This document shows, piece by piece, positions 46,535-55,262 of a stretch of 64,000 bases of DNA. Every line of letters starts with the position of its first letter. Positions within the stretch are counted from its first letter, which is position 1. Under the pieces are notes generated by a model that was given only the letters and a program-made list of their open reading frames with translations, did no database searches and had not been told where the DNA came from. The stretch is from Pseudomonas guineae (GTDB taxonomy: Bacteria > Pseudomonadota > Gammaproteobacteria > Pseudomonadales > Pseudomonadaceae), in the NCBI RefSeq assembly GCF_900113745.1, contig NZ_FOQL01000003.1, forward strand, positions 310,001-374,000. Direction: 5' to 3'. The translations under genes and the position numbers were made by a program.

Positions 46535-47983
46535 ATGACCGTGCTCAAAGCACTTAAGAAAATATTCGGCAAAGCCGAGGGCGAGCAATCCAGCCCACTC
46601 ACACCAACGCCTGTAACGCCCAGCGCGCAGCGCGTCCAGCATGACGCCACCGCTGAAACTCCCAGCCGCAGCGCTGCACCACGCGAGAGTAAAAGCGTGG
46701 AAAGACCGTTACCGAGCAAGGAAAAACCGGCGAAACCACGCCGCGAACGTGCTGCAAAACCGATAGATACCTGGAAACTGGAAGACTTCTCTGTAGCACC
46801 GGCCGAGGGTAAAACCCGCTTTCATGACTTCAAGCTCTCGCCCGAGCTGATGCACGCCATCCATGACCTTGGCTTCCCTTACTGCACGCCGATCCAGGCG
46901 CAAGTGCTGGGCTACACCCTCAACGGCCGCGACGCCATCGGCCGCGCCCAGACCGGCACAGGCAAGACCGCTGCGTTTCTGGTCTCGATCATTACCCAGC
47001 TGCTGCAAACGCCTCCACCGAAAGAACGCTATATGGGCGAACCACGAGCGCTGATCATCGCGCCGACCCGTGAGCTGGTGGTGCAGATTGCCAAAGACGC
47101 CGCTGACCTGACCAAGTACACCGGCCTCAACGTGATGAGCTTTGTTGGCGGCATGGACTTCGATAAACAGCTCAAACTGCTTGAGTCGCGCTTCTGCGAT
47201 ATTTTGGTAGCAACACCAGGTCGCTTGCTCGACTTCAACCAGCGCGGCGAAGTGCACCTGGACATGGTCGAAGTGATGGTGCTGGACGAAGCCGACCGCA
47301 TGCTCGACATGGGCTTTATCCCCCAGGTACGTCAGATCATTCGCCAGACCCCAGTGAAGAGCGAACGTCAGACACTCTTGTTCTCAGCCACCTTCACCGA
47401 AGACGTGATGAACCTGGCCAAGCAATGGACCACCGACCCGGCCATCGTCGAGATCGAACCGGAAAACGTCGCCAGCGAGACGGTCGAGCAGCACGTCTAT
47501 GCCGTCGCTGGCAGCGACAAGTACAAGCTGCTGTACAACCTGATCAGCCAGAACGACTGGATCCGCGTGATGGTCTTCGCCAACCGCAAAGATGAAGTGC
47601 GGCGCATCGAAGAACGCCTGACCCGCGACGGTATCAGTGCTGTGCAAATGTCTGGCGACGTACCACAGCACAAACGCATCCGCGCGCTAGAAGGCTTCCG
47701 CGAAGGCAAGATCCGCGTGATGGTCGCCACCGATGTAGCCGGTCGCGGCATCCACGTCGATGCCATCAGCCACGTGATCAACTTCACCCTACCGGAAACA
47801 CCGGACGACTACGTACACCGTATCGGTCGTACCGGTCGTGCCGGCAGTAGCGGCACCTCAATCAGTTTTGCCGGCGAAGACGATGCCTACGCCCTGCCAG
47901 GTATCGAAGCACTGCTGGGCCGCAAGATCGCTTGCGAAATGCCGCCTGACGAGCTGCTCAAGCCGGTGCCGCGCAAGAACTGA
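46535..47983 (+). CDS. rhlB: DEAD-box RNA helicase RhlB
   Basis: 482 aa. The N-terminal ~80 residues are a disordered, basic, Ser/Pro-rich extension. The helicase core follows: Q motif FPYCTPIQ, Walker A AQTGTGKT (about 139-146), [13 protein letters not shown] box [12 protein letters not shown] (about 248-259), SAT motif LFSATF, and motif [12 protein letters not shown] (about 428-437). RhlB unwinds RNA, often as part of the degradosome. Gene position after the esterase/synthetase pair matches other Pseudomonas, with the broken dipeptidase in between. Confidence 0.94.
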   Translation: MTVLKALKKIFGKAEGEQSSPLTPTPVTPSAQRVQHDATAETPSRSAAPRESKSVERPLPSKEKPAKPRRERAAKPIDTWKLEDFSVAPAEGKTRFHDFKLSPELMHAIHDLGFPYCTPIQAQVLGYTLNGRDAIGRAQTGTGKTAAFLVSIITQLLQTPPPKERYMGEPRALIIAPTRELVVQIAKDAADLTKYTGLNVMSFVGGMDFDKQLKLLESRFCDILVATPGRLLDFNQRGEVHLDMVEVMVLDEADRMLDMGFIPQVRQIIRQTPVKSERQTLLFSATFTEDVMNLAKQWTTDPAIVEIEPENVASETVEQHVYAVAGSDKYKLLYNLISQNDWIRVMVFANRKDEVRRIEERLTRDGISAVQMSGDVPQHKRIRALEGFREGKIRVMVATDVAGRGIHVDAISHVINFTLPETPDDYVHRIGRTGRAGSSGTSISFAGEDDAYALPGIEALLGRKIACEMPPDELLKPVPRKN

Positions 47984-47999
47984 CACGCGCGCAACTATT

Positions 48000-48030
48000 A
48001 AAGGCGAAGCCCTGCGGCTTCGCCTTTTTT
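48000..48030 (+). terminator. intrinsic terminator after rhlB
   Basis: AAAGGCGAAGCC and GGCTTCGCCTTT around CTGC, followed by T residues, starting 17 bp after the rhlB stop. Confidence 0.92.
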
Positions 48031-48191
48031 ATGGCTGTGTGTTTGAGCAGCTGCTGCCAGCGGCTTCCGTCCGGAGGAGGCACTTTAGCAGCGATAAAAC
48101 CTTCAAGTCGCTGCATCCCTTTGATGGTGCTTGCTGGGCTTCGCTCAACACCAACCTGTCAGATGCATGCGACCTGCACGGACACACATCG

Positions 48192-49253
48192 TTAGGGCGC
48201 AAACAACTCCAACTGCTCATGCTTAACGCGCAGGTCATACAAGCGCACGCCAACGCCCAGCAGGCGCACTGCCTTGTTGCCTCGGGCAAAAGCCGCGCTG
48301 AGCAGCCGCTTGTAGCTGTCCAGGTCACGCCGCGCTCCAGCCTGCTCCAGGGTGGTCTGACTGAAGTCATGAAACTTGATTTTGACGAAGGGTTTGTCCG
48401 GCCGATAAGTCGGATCGAGCAGCGCCATGCGCGTTTCCAGCTGCGCCAGCAACGCGGGCAGCTGCTCAAGGCAAGCGGCCAGATCGGGCAAGTCCTTGTC
48501 GAAGGTATTTTCCACGCTGACCGACTGCCGTCGGCTGTCGTTACGTACCAGGCGCTCATCAATGCCATAGGAGAGCCCCCACAGACGCTCGCCGAAACTG
48601 CCGAATTCCTTGACCAGCGCCAGCTTGCTCCACGCTCGCAGATCGCTGCAGGTGCGAATACCCAAACGCCCGAGCTTGTCAGCCGTGACCTTGCCCACGC
48701 CATGCAGCTTACTCACTGGCAAAGCGGCGACAAACTCCTCCACCTGATCTGGGGTAATCACAAACAGGCCGTTGGGCTTCTTCCAGTCACTGGCGATCTT
48801 GGCGAGGAACTTATTCGGCGCGACGCCCGCAGAAACAGTGATGTGCAGCTCCTGCGACACCCGCCGACGAATATCCTGGGCAATGCGCGTAGCGCTACCG
48901 GCAAAGTGCTGACTGTCGCTTACATCTAAGTAGGCCTCATCCAGCGATAAGGGTTCGATCAACTCAGTGTAATCACGAAAAATCGCCTGAATCTCTCGCG
49001 ACACCGCCCTGTAAGCCTCCATGCGCGGCTTGACGATCAGCAGGTCGGGGCACAATTTCAGCGCCTGGCCTGAGGCCATCGCAGAACGCACGCCATAACT
49101 GCGCGCCTCATAATTACAGGTGGCAATTACCCCACGCCGATCCGCCAAGCCGCCGACTGCCAGGGGCTTGCTCGCCAGACTCGGATCATCACGCATCTCG
49201 ATTGCGGCATAGAAACAATCGCAGTCAACGTGGATGATCTTGCGGCTGTTCAT
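48192..49253 (-). CDS. dinB: DNA polymerase IV (DinB)
   Basis: 353 aa Y-family translesion polymerase from the ATG at 49253 (a TTG at 49268 would add five residues). Catalytic acidic residues in HVDCDCFYAAIE (first Asp) and SLDEAYLDVS (Asp/Glu pair, about 101-110). Helix-hairpin-helix LHGVGKVTADKLGRLGI (about 180-196; core GVGKVTADKL) and little-finger domain follow. The C-terminus LEQLELFAP-like tail VKHEQLELFAP resembles a beta-clamp binding peptide (QLELF). I see no LexA box in the short gap to the next gene. Confidence 0.95.
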   Translation of the reverse strand: MNSRKIIHVDCDCFYAAIEMRDDPSLASKPLAVGGLADRRGVIATCNYEARSYGVRSAMASGQALKLCPDLLIVKPRMEAYRAVSREIQAIFRDYTELIEPLSLDEAYLDVSDSQHFAGSATRIAQDIRRRVSQELHITVSAGVAPNKFLAKIASDWKKPNGLFVITPDQVEEFVAALPVSKLHGVGKVTADKLGRLGIRTCSDLRAWSKLALVKEFGSFGERLWGLSYGIDERLVRNDSRRQSVSVENTFDKDLPDLAACLEQLPALLAQLETRMALLDPTYRPDKPFVKIKFHDFSQTTLEQAGARRDLDSYKRLLSAAFARGNKAVRLLGVGVRLYDLRVKHEQLELFAP

Positions 49254-49276
49254 AGTCAACGCCGTCAACCCTGCAT

Positions 49277-49492
49277 TTATTGCGCGGCTGAACTCACGGG
49301 GACGGCCGGCTTGGCTTCACTCTCCGTATCGTCCGGCTTACTGATATAGGACTGGATAATCAGGATCACGATCAGCATAAAAGCGGCCAATGGCAGCAAC
49401 TTGGTCTTAGCTGCCAGCGCTGCACCGCAACCCGCGCAGGTTTTGGCGTGGGCTGAAACCTGGGCACCGCAGGACTTACATTTACCATTCAT
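49277..49492 (-). CDS. small zinc-ribbon membrane protein
   Basis: 71 aa from the ATG at 49492, which has GGGAG 7 nt upstream; an ATG at 49510 lacks a site. A zinc ribbon CKSCGAQVSAHAKTCAGCG (CxxC-x12-CxxC type) is followed by one membrane helix (about 31-50, LPLAAFMLIVILIIQSYI) and an acidic Ala/Pro tail. The function is unknown. It precedes dinB on the same strand by 23 bp, so they may be cotranscribed. Confidence 0.75.
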   Translation of the reverse strand: MNGKCKSCGAQVSAHAKTCAGCGAALAAKTKLLPLAAFMLIVILIIQSYISKPDDTESEAKPAVPVSSAAQ

Positions 49493-49662
49493 AGCACTGC
49501 TCCCATTCAATGGGCACGGACTCTAGCCCAACAGCCCGGTCAGAGGCTATGGCGAAAACATTCACGCCCCTCCAGCCAGGCTCTCACTTAGTACGCAGAT
49601 GCATAAATCTGAGTATTTATGGCTAAAGACCTGAATAAAGGTGCCTTAAACCTACATTTAGG

Positions 49663-49690
49663 TTGACACGATTCATTTAGGCGCTAGAAT
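49663..49690 (+). promoter_or_regulatory. promoter of tRNA-fMet copy 1
   Basis: TTGACA at 49663-49668, 16-bp spacer, TAGAAT at 49685-49690. The same boxes and spacing precede all three copies. The -10 box is 6 bp before the tRNA 5' end. Confidence 0.85.
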
Positions 49691-49696
49691 TGGCCC

Positions 49697-49773
<77 letters not shown>

Positions 49774-49785
49774 AATATTAAAAAG

Positions 49786-49809
49786 ACCACTCAATGAGTG
49801 GTTTTTTTT
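49786..49809 (+). terminator. terminator of tRNA-fMet copy 1
   Basis: ACCACTC and GAGTGGT around AAT followed by eight T. The stem core CCACTC/GAGTGG recurs after copy 2 and, with one mismatch, after copy 3. Confidence 0.88.
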
Positions 49810-49981
49810 GGCTTCATTTTAATCAAATGCGATTCACAAGGCATTTCGACTGGCCTCAACTCCTAATTAGCCCTCGACTGATTAGGGCTGAATACGCCGG
49901 CAACAGCCAGCTCAGGCGCCGCACTCCCGCCGCTTCGTCACCCTCAACGATTTAAGTTATTGATTAAAAACCACTAATCGA

Positions 49982-50009
49982 TTGACAAGGCATCGTATCT
50001 ATATAGAAT
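49982..50009 (+). promoter_or_regulatory. promoter of tRNA-fMet copy 2
   Basis: TTGACA at 49982-49987, 16-bp spacer, TAGAAT at 50004-50009, again 6 bp before the tRNA. Confidence 0.85.
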
Positions 50010-50015
50010 AGCCGG

Positions 50016-50092
<77 letters not shown>

Positions 50093-50100
50093 GATACTCA

Positions 50101-50131
50101 AAAAAGGCCACTCAAACGAGTGGCCTTTTTT
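50101..50131 (+). terminator. terminator of tRNA-fMet copy 2
   Basis: AAAAAGGCCACTC and GAGTGGCCTTTTTT around AAAC. Confidence 0.92.
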
Positions 50132-50180
50132 GTTTCTTGTCTATGGTATGCCTAAGCATTTGATTAAAAACACAATTCTA

Positions 50181-50208
50181 TTGACAGCATACGATTTCCC
50201 TATAGAAT
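50181..50208 (+). promoter_or_regulatory. promoter of tRNA-fMet copy 3
   Basis: TTGACA at 50181-50186, 16-bp spacer, TAGAAT at 50203-50208, 6 bp before the tRNA. Confidence 0.85.
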
Positions 50209-50214
50209 CAACGG

Positions 50215-50291
<77 letters not shown>

Positions 50292-50301
50292 AATACTCAA
50301 G

Positions 50302-50331
50302 AAGGCCACTCAATCGAGCGGCCTTTTTTTT
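50302..50331 (+). terminator. terminator of tRNA-fMet copy 3
   Basis: AAGGCCACTC and GAGCGGCCTT around AATC (one mismatch in the stem), followed by T residues. Confidence 0.88.
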
Positions 50332-50387
50332 GTGCGCGATTTAAGTGATCAAGCTCAGCAAAGCTTAAGCATTGCCCCCCTAGAATG

Positions 50388-50402
50388 AAGTGATCATCAC
50401 TT
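50388..50402. promoter_or_regulatory. palindromic operator candidate before cytochrome b561
   Basis: AAGTGAT-C-ATCACTT is a perfect inverted repeat with 7-bp arms, 22 bp before the b561 ATG. A TAGAAT that could be a -10 box lies just upstream at 50381-50386, so a bound regulator would overlap the transcription start. The half-site AAGTGAT also occurs at 50343-50349. Confidence 0.45.
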
Positions 50403-50424
50403 ACCCTTCAGAGCCCACACCATC

Positions 50425-50976
50425 ATGTCCTGGAAAAATACCGAATCGCGCTACGGCAGCCTGTCCATTGCGTTGCATTGGCTGATGCTGGTTCTGATTG
50501 CTGGCGTTTATGCCTGCATCGAACTCAGGGGCAACTTCCCTAAGGGCAGCGATATGCGCGAACTGCTCAAGCAATGGCACTTTATGCTCGGCCTTAGCGT
50601 GTTCGCCTTGGCCTGGCTGCGCCTGCTGGCACGTACAATCTCACCGACACCAACAATCAACCCTGCCCCACCTGCCTGGCAAGCCATCCCGGCCAAGTTG
50701 ATGCACGCGGCGCTCTACGCCCTGATGATCGGCGCGCCACTGGCTGGCTGGTTGATACTCAGCGCTGCCGGCAAACCCATCCCATTCTTCGGCCTGGAAC
50801 TGCCTGCACTGCTCGCCCCCAACAAACCACTGGCCGGCGAGATCAAAGAGTGGCATGAACTGGCCGGCAGCGCCGGCTACTGGCTGATAGGCCTACATGC
50901 TGTCGCCGGGTTGTTCCATCACTTTGTTACACGCGACAACACCCTGACGCGCATCCTGCCGACCAAGCATGCCTGA
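50425..50976 (+). CDS. cytochrome b561
   Basis: 183 aa inner-membrane di-haem electron carrier with four helices. Candidate haem histidines sit in ALHWLMLVLI (helix 1), WHFMLGLSVF (helix 2), MHAALYALMI (helix 3) and LHAVAGLFHHF (helix 4). Bacterial b561 proteins pass electrons from quinol, and some act on superoxide. No periplasmic YceI partner is adjacent. Confidence 0.9.
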   Translation: MSWKNTESRYGSLSIALHWLMLVLIAGVYACIELRGNFPKGSDMRELLKQWHFMLGLSVFALAWLRLLARTISPTPTINPAPPAWQAIPAKLMHAALYALMIGAPLAGWLILSAAGKPIPFFGLELPALLAPNKPLAGEIKEWHELAGSAGYWLIGLHAVAGLFHHFVTRDNTLTRILPTKHA

Positions 50977-51107
50977 ACCAACCACCCCTATAGCAGGCGA
51001 CGCTCAGTGCTGGTCAATTGGCAGCGTCGCCGCTAGAATTGCGCACTTTTTGATCAGAGGCACACTCAGTGCCCAGCATCCGTCCGTACACGCCTGAGGT
51101 TAACGCC

Positions 51108-52430
51108 ATGTCTACCCCCGCCACGCCCAAAGTCGGCTTCGTTTCACTCGGATGCCCCAAAGCACTGGTGGATTCCGAGCGCATCCTGACCCAGTTGCGC
51201 ATGGAAGGTTATGAAGTGGTGTCGACCTATCAGGACGCTGACGTAGTGGTGGTCAACACCTGCGGCTTTATCGACAGTGCCAAGGCCGAATCTCTGGAAG
51301 TGATCGGCGAAGCCATTAAAGAAAACGGTAAGGTGATCGTTACTGGCTGCATGGGCGTGGAAGAAGGCGCAATTCGCGACGTACACCCCAGCGTGCTCTC
51401 AGTCACCGGCCCGCAGCAATATGAGCAGGTGCTTAACGCCGTACACGAAGTAGTACCGCCCTCCACCTCGCACAACCCGCTGATCGACCTGGTGCCGCCA
51501 CAAGGTATCAAGCTCACCCCACGTCACTATGCTTATCTGAAGATTTCCGAAGGCTGTAACCACAGCTGCAGCTTCTGCATCATTCCATCGATGCGCGGCA
51601 AGCTGGTCAGCCGCCCGGTGGGTGACGTGCTCAGCGAGGCCGAGCGACTGGTTAAATCCGGCGTAAAAGAGCTGCTGGTGATTTCCCAAGACACCAGCGC
51701 CTATGGCGTCGACATGAAGTACAAGACCGACTTCTGGAACGGCCAGCCGGTGAAAACCCGCATGACCGAAATGTGTGAAGCCTTGTCGAGTATGGGCGTA
51801 TGGGTACGCCTGCATTACGTCTACCCCTACCCGCACGTCGACGAACTGATCCCACTAATGGCCGCTGGCAAGATCCTGCCGTACCTGGACATCCCCTTCC
51901 AGCACGCCAGCCCGAAAGTGCTCAAGGCGATGAAGCGCCCAGCTTTCGAAGACAAGACCCTGGCGCGGATCAAGAACTGGCGCGAGATCTGCCCGGAACT
52001 GACCATCCGCTCGACCTTTATCGTTGGCTTCCCCGGCGAAACCGAAGAAGACTTCGAATACCTGCTCAACTGGCTGACCGAAGCCCAACTCGACCGCGTA
52101 GGCTGCTTCCAGTACTCGCCGGTTGAAGGCGCATCCGCCAACCTGCTCGACAACCACGTACCGGATGACGTTAAACAAGATCGCTGGGACCGTTTTATGG
52201 CCCACCAGCAGGCCATTAGCACGGCACGCCTGCAGCTGAAGGTCGGTAAAGAAATGGACGTATTGATCGACGAAGTCGACGACCAAGGCGCCGTCGCCCG
52301 CTGCTATGCCGACGCCCCGGAGATCGACGGCAGCGTATTTATCGCCAGCACTGAGGTGAAACCGGGCGATAAAGTCCGCGTGCGCATCGTCGATGCCGAT
52401 GAATACGACATGTGGGCAGAGCTGATCTAA
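51108..52430 (+). CDS. rimO: ribosomal protein uS12 methylthiotransferase RimO
   Basis: 440 aa from ATG at 51108 with GAGG 8 nt upstream; a frame from 51069 adds 13 residues. The N-terminal MTTase domain has three cluster cysteines in [19 protein letters not shown] and [10 protein letters not shown]. The radical-SAM cluster is [10 protein letters not shown] (CxxxCxxC, about 148-157), with [11 protein letters not shown] just after. A C-terminal TRAM domain (about 375-440) binds S12. It adds a methylthio group to Asp88 of S12. Confidence 0.96.
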   Translation: MSTPATPKVGFVSLGCPKALVDSERILTQLRMEGYEVVSTYQDADVVVVNTCGFIDSAKAESLEVIGEAIKENGKVIVTGCMGVEEGAIRDVHPSVLSVTGPQQYEQVLNAVHEVVPPSTSHNPLIDLVPPQGIKLTPRHYAYLKISEGCNHSCSFCIIPSMRGKLVSRPVGDVLSEAERLVKSGVKELLVISQDTSAYGVDMKYKTDFWNGQPVKTRMTEMCEALSSMGVWVRLHYVYPYPHVDELIPLMAAGKILPYLDIPFQHASPKVLKAMKRPAFEDKTLARIKNWREICPELTIRSTFIVGFPGETEEDFEYLLNWLTEAQLDRVGCFQYSPVEGASANLLDNHVPDDVKQDRWDRFMAHQQAISTARLQLKVGKEMDVLIDEVDDQGAVARCYADAPEIDGSVFIASTEVKPGDKVRVRIVDADEYDMWAELI

Positions 52431-52442
52431 CCCCTACAGTCT

Positions 52443-52471
52443 AAAAAGCCCCGCACAAGCGGGGCTTTTTT
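52443..52471. terminator. bidirectional terminator between rimO and intI
   Basis: AAAAAGCCCCGC and GCGGGGCTTTTTT around ACAA. It ends exactly at the intI stop codon, so it can serve both convergent genes and insulate the core genome from the integron. Confidence 0.93.
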
Positions 52472-53438
52472 ATGCGCGATCCAACGGGCTCATCACACCC
52501 AGCCCACCGCGATTGAGTACATGGGTATAAATCATCGTCGTCTTCACGTCCGAATGGCCAAGCAACTCCTGCACAGTACGAATGTCCTGACCACTCTCCA
52601 GCAGGTGAGTCGCAAAGGAATGACGCAATGTGTGTGGTGTGGCAGGCTTGATCACTCCTGCGCCACGAACCGCTTCACGCATTGCACGCTGAATGGTTTT
52701 CTCATGCACGTGATGACGAAAAATCCCCTTTGAACGCGGATCAACAGAGCGATTTCCTGACGGAAATACAAACTGCCAAGCCCAATCAGCCGCAGCGTTA
52801 GGGTATTTGCGCGCCAGTGCAAACGGCAGATTCGCATGCCCAAAGCCCTCAGCCAAATCCTGCTGATGCAACGCCGCAACCTTCTCAAGATGCTCCTGCA
52901 AAGGAACAACCAATGCACGCGGCAACATCGTTACCCGATCCTTCTGGCCCTTACCGTCGCGCACGACAACTTCCCCCCGGGCAAACTCAACATCTTTGAC
53001 TCGCAAGCGCAATGCTTCCAAAAGACGCAAACCAGAACCATAAAGCAGCGTGGCTACCATCCACTTAACCCCGGATAATTGCGCCAAAACACGGGTCACC
53101 TCATCACGCGTCAACACCACGGGTAAGTGCTTAGGCTTCTTGGCCCGGACGATACCAGCCAACCAGGGTAAATCGACCTTCAACACCTCCTTATAAAGAA
53201 ACAGCAGCGCCGCCAAGGCCTGATTTTGCGTCGCCCCCGCTACGTTGCGCTTGACCGCCAAATGTGTAAGAAACGCCTCAATCTCGACCGCACCCATCTC
53301 GAGCGGGTGACGATACTGATGAAAGCGGATATAACGCTTTACCCACTCGGCATAGACAGTCTCTGTGCGAATGGAATAATTTCTGACGCGAATCTGCTGC
53401 CGCACCTGATCCAGTAGCCTGGGTTTGCCATCATCCAT
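52470..53438 (-). CDS. intI: integron integrase IntI
   Basis: 322 aa tyrosine recombinase, full length for the IntI family. N-terminal SAM-like domain (about 10-95: [19 protein letters not shown]). Catalytic residues: Arg in [17 protein letters not shown] (about 139), then [15 protein letters not shown] (His and Arg, about 270-273), [14 protein letters not shown] (His about 296, Tyr about 305). The extra IntI-only patch is visible as [22 protein letters not shown] (core [12 protein letters not shown], about 237-248), which separates IntI from XerC/D. GGGAG lies 9 nt before the ATG. No LexA box of the CTG-N10-CAG type is obvious upstream. All catalytic residues present, so likely active. Confidence 0.95.
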   Translation of the reverse strand: MDDGKPRLLDQVRQQIRVRNYSIRTETVYAEWVKRYIRFHQYRHPLEMGAVEIEAFLTHLAVKRNVAGATQNQALAALLFLYKEVLKVDLPWLAGIVRAKKPKHLPVVLTRDEVTRVLAQLSGVKWMVATLLYGSGLRLLEALRLRVKDVEFARGEVVVRDGKGQKDRVTMLPRALVVPLQEHLEKVAALHQQDLAEGFGHANLPFALARKYPNAAADWAWQFVFPSGNRSVDPRSKGIFRHHVHEKTIQRAMREAVRGAGVIKPATPHTLRHSFATHLLESGQDIRTVQELLGHSDVKTTMIYTHVLNRGGLGVMSPLDRA

Positions 53439-53570
53439 GTCGTGTTACTCCCTGAATGGTGTCGTGTTATTCACGACAGACCTCAGACTAGACAAGGAAG
53501 CAGAGGGTAACAAGGCGCGTTATGCGACACCAAAACGCGACATCGAATGTCGCACAATTAATAGTTAGAG
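53439..53570. promoter_or_regulatory. attI region with direct and inverted repeats
   Basis: The stretch between intI and the first cassette. GTCGTGTTA is repeated directly at 53439-53447 and 53461-53469 (22 bp, two helical turns). The second copy is half of an inverted repeat GTCGTG-TTATT-CACGAC (53461-53477). A second inverted repeat GCGACAT-CGA-ATGTCGC lies at 53537-53553, with another GCGACA at 53524. The crossover core GTTAGAG is at 53564-53570. These repeats are candidate integrase sites or operators. I could not place the cassette promoter Pc with confidence. Confidence 0.65.
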
Positions 53571-53579
53571 GTTGCACGG

Positions 53580-53978
53580 ATGCATGCGTTAAAACTTATA
53601 AAATGGGTACTCATTTCTATAGGAGCCACTTTCCTAGTACTTTTATCTTTACTGGCATTTGCTTATTGGTATGCAAGTTCTGGAGTTTTCAGCTCTGAAA
53701 CTTTTGAAAAAACAAAATGGCACGCCGCAATATCCGACGAACAATCTGCCACTTGCTACCGCGGAGGGATGGCTAACGACATACAAGGCTTGTTATCAAA
53801 AAAAATGACTGAAAATGATGTAGCTGTTTTACTTGGAGAGCCAAGCGAGCAGTTTACGAAACAAGAATATCAATACTCACTTGGCATGTGCAGCGGCTTG
53901 GGAATTGATTACGACTACTTGCACATCTACTTCGATGAGCAAGGCCATTTTTCTCAAGCAAAAATTACTCGACATTGA
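53580..53978 (+). CDS. cassette 1: membrane-anchored BamE/SmpA-like protein
   Basis: 132 aa. One N-terminal membrane helix (about 8-31, LISIGATFLVLLSLLAFAYW) with no lipobox. The rest resembles the small BamE/SmpA-like alpha-beta fold: MTENDVAVLLGEPSEQF (about 76-92; typical 'G-(x)-T-x-x-x-V-x-x-x-L-G-x-P' pattern) followed by a Tyr-rich strand region YQYSLGMCSGLGIDYDYLHI. It probably sits in the inner membrane facing the periplasm; no function is known. AT-rich compared with core genes. AGAGG is 9-10 nt before the ATG, inside the cassette's first bases. Confidence 0.75.
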   Translation: MHALKLIKWVLISIGATFLVLLSLLAFAYWYASSGVFSSETFEKTKWHAAISDEQSATCYRGGMANDIQGLLSKKMTENDVAVLLGEPSEQFTKQEYQYSLGMCSGLGIDYDYLHIYFDEQGHFSQAKITRH

Positions 53979-53987
53979 GCAAGCAAC

Positions 53988-54063
53988 CTCTAACAAATGG
54001 TTCAAATCGTTCGCTTCGCTCACTGGGACGGGCTAAAGCCCGCCCCTTAACCAAACGTTATAA
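53988..54063 (+). repeat. attC site of cassette 1
   Basis: R'' CTCTAAC (53988-53994) and R' GTTATAA (54057-54063) around a 62-bp palindromic core whose inner part, GGGACGGGCTAAAGCCCGCCCC, has the stem CGGGC/GCCCG. R'' is the exact complement of the cassette's own start GTTAGAG at 53564. Confidence 0.92.
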
Positions 54064-54066
54064 ACC

Positions 54067-54678
54067 ATGACCGAAGACTTCATAACAGCCATCATAACTG
54101 CCTCCTTTATAGCTGGTACCGCCTGGGTATACAGCTGGGTGAGAAATTTATTCCTTGAGAAATCCCTAAAGGGAGCCATTAATCAAGGAGGCGTTGGCAT
54201 TGGCTTCGACCACCAAACCAATAAATGCTCTTTCACTCTGCAAATTCAAAACAACTCAAATGCAACCATTCGAGTGCGAGCCATTATCTTCATGGCAGAT
54301 ATTTTTCATGTAGAGCTGCACCCGTCGCACGACAAACCATTGTTTCAGACACCACTCACGAACGAGGTGGTTCAATCAGTTTTCAAACGAAAGCACCTTT
54401 CAAAGGGCTCACTAGAGCCAGACGATAATCCTCACGCAATGTTACTCCCACCCAAGACAGGTGGCTGGTGGGACGTGACACCTGACACTATTGGGTCAAG
54501 AGAATGGATTATTGAAGATATATATATGGTATTCGAGTACGCCACTGTTTTTGGAAATAGCGCATTAGTCCGAATAAAGGCTCCTGAATCAACACTAAAA
54601 ATGGTTAAAGAGAATTTTGAGCGACTATCTGTTTCTGCACACAGGAAGATACCATTTGATTTTTTTTCATGGCATTAA
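54067..54678 (+). CDS. cassette 2: unknown membrane-anchored protein
   Basis: 203 aa. One N-terminal helix (about 7-27, TAIITASFIAGTAWVYSWV), then a soluble beta-rich region with a conserved-looking core of aromatic and polar residues (CSFTLQIQNNSNATIRVRA, HAMLLPPKTGGWWDV, WIIEDIYMVFEYATVFG). The pattern NNSNATIRVR suggests an immunoglobulin-like beta sandwich on the cytosolic or periplasmic side. I do not recognise a family. The ATG is only 9 bases into the cassette and lacks a ribosome site, so translation may be leaderless or coupled. AT-rich. Confidence 0.75.
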   Translation: MTEDFITAIITASFIAGTAWVYSWVRNLFLEKSLKGAINQGGVGIGFDHQTNKCSFTLQIQNNSNATIRVRAIIFMADIFHVELHPSHDKPLFQTPLTNEVVQSVFKRKHLSKGSLEPDDNPHAMLLPPKTGGWWDVTPDTIGSREWIIEDIYMVFEYATVFGNSALVRIKAPESTLKMVKENFERLSVSAHRKIPFDFFSWH

Positions 54679-54694
54679 GCCTGCGCCGCATGGC

Positions 54695-54770
54695 TTATAA
54701 CTAATGGTTCAAATCGTTCGCTTCGCTCACTGGGACGGGCTAAAGCCCGCCCCTTAACCAAACGTTAGCC
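54695..54770 (+). repeat. attC site of cassette 2
   Basis: R'' TTATAAC (54695-54701) and R' GTTAGCC (54764-54770). R'' is the exact complement of the cassette start GTTATAA at 54057. The core is almost identical to attC1. Confidence 0.92.
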
Positions 54771-54790
54771 GTACACCTTGGTAATCTGCA

Positions 54791-55135
54791 ATGCACAATG
54801 CAACTAAGTTTCAAAGCAAGGAAGATCAATTACTGTGCATTGACAATGCAATTGATGCCGCACGTATTCGCACTGACAAATCAATAAGCACAAAACTTTC
54901 AGGCATGTATTCTTCTTTGCTCAACCAGCTTCAATATGTAAAACACTGCATAGAAGATGCTGGCATCGACAGATCAAGGCTCCATGACATCTCAGTCGGG
55001 CATATAGCAATCAGGGAATTCGAAGAAAGCGATCCGGAATTCGCAGCAACCTTAAATCGTGCTTACTTTATTTGCTATTACAAATCCCAAGGGCTAAAAG
55101 TTCCTTGCATTGACGAGAGCGGCAACATTATTTGA
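54791..55135 (+). CDS. cassette 3: Tsi6-like type VI secretion immunity protein
   Basis: 114 aa, soluble, mainly helical. Residues 46-104 follow the pattern of Tsi6, the Pseudomonas aeruginosa protein that neutralises the NAD(P)-degrading T6SS toxin Tse6. The blocks are QLQYVKHCIED (46-56), DRSRLHDISVG (60-70), IAIREFEESDPEFA (72-85), AY (91-92) and GLKV (101-104), each matching Tsi6 in order and spacing as I remember it. It would bind and block a Tse6-like toxin in the cytosol. No such toxin or T6SS gene is in the window, so it is an orphan immunity gene. AT-rich, single-gene cassette. Confidence 0.8.
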   Translation: MHNATKFQSKEDQLLCIDNAIDAARIRTDKSISTKLSGMYSSLLNQLQYVKHCIEDAGIDRSRLHDISVGHIAIREFEESDPEFAATLNRAYFICYYKSQGLKVPCIDESGNII

Positions 55136-55161
55136 CTCGTCAAATATATTAATTCAAGCAC

Positions 55162-55237
55162 GGCTAACAAATGGTTCAAACCGTTCGCTGCGCTCACTGG
55201 GACGGGCTAAAGCCCGCCCCTTAACCAAACGTTAGAA
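55162..55237 (+). repeat. attC site of cassette 3
   Basis: R'' GGCTAAC (55162-55168) and R' GTTAGAA (55231-55237). R'' is complementary to the cassette start GTTAGCC at 54764. Core as attC1, with two substitutions on the left arm side. Confidence 0.92.
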
Positions 55238-55262
55238 GCCCAAGAAAGGTAGTGCGGAATTC

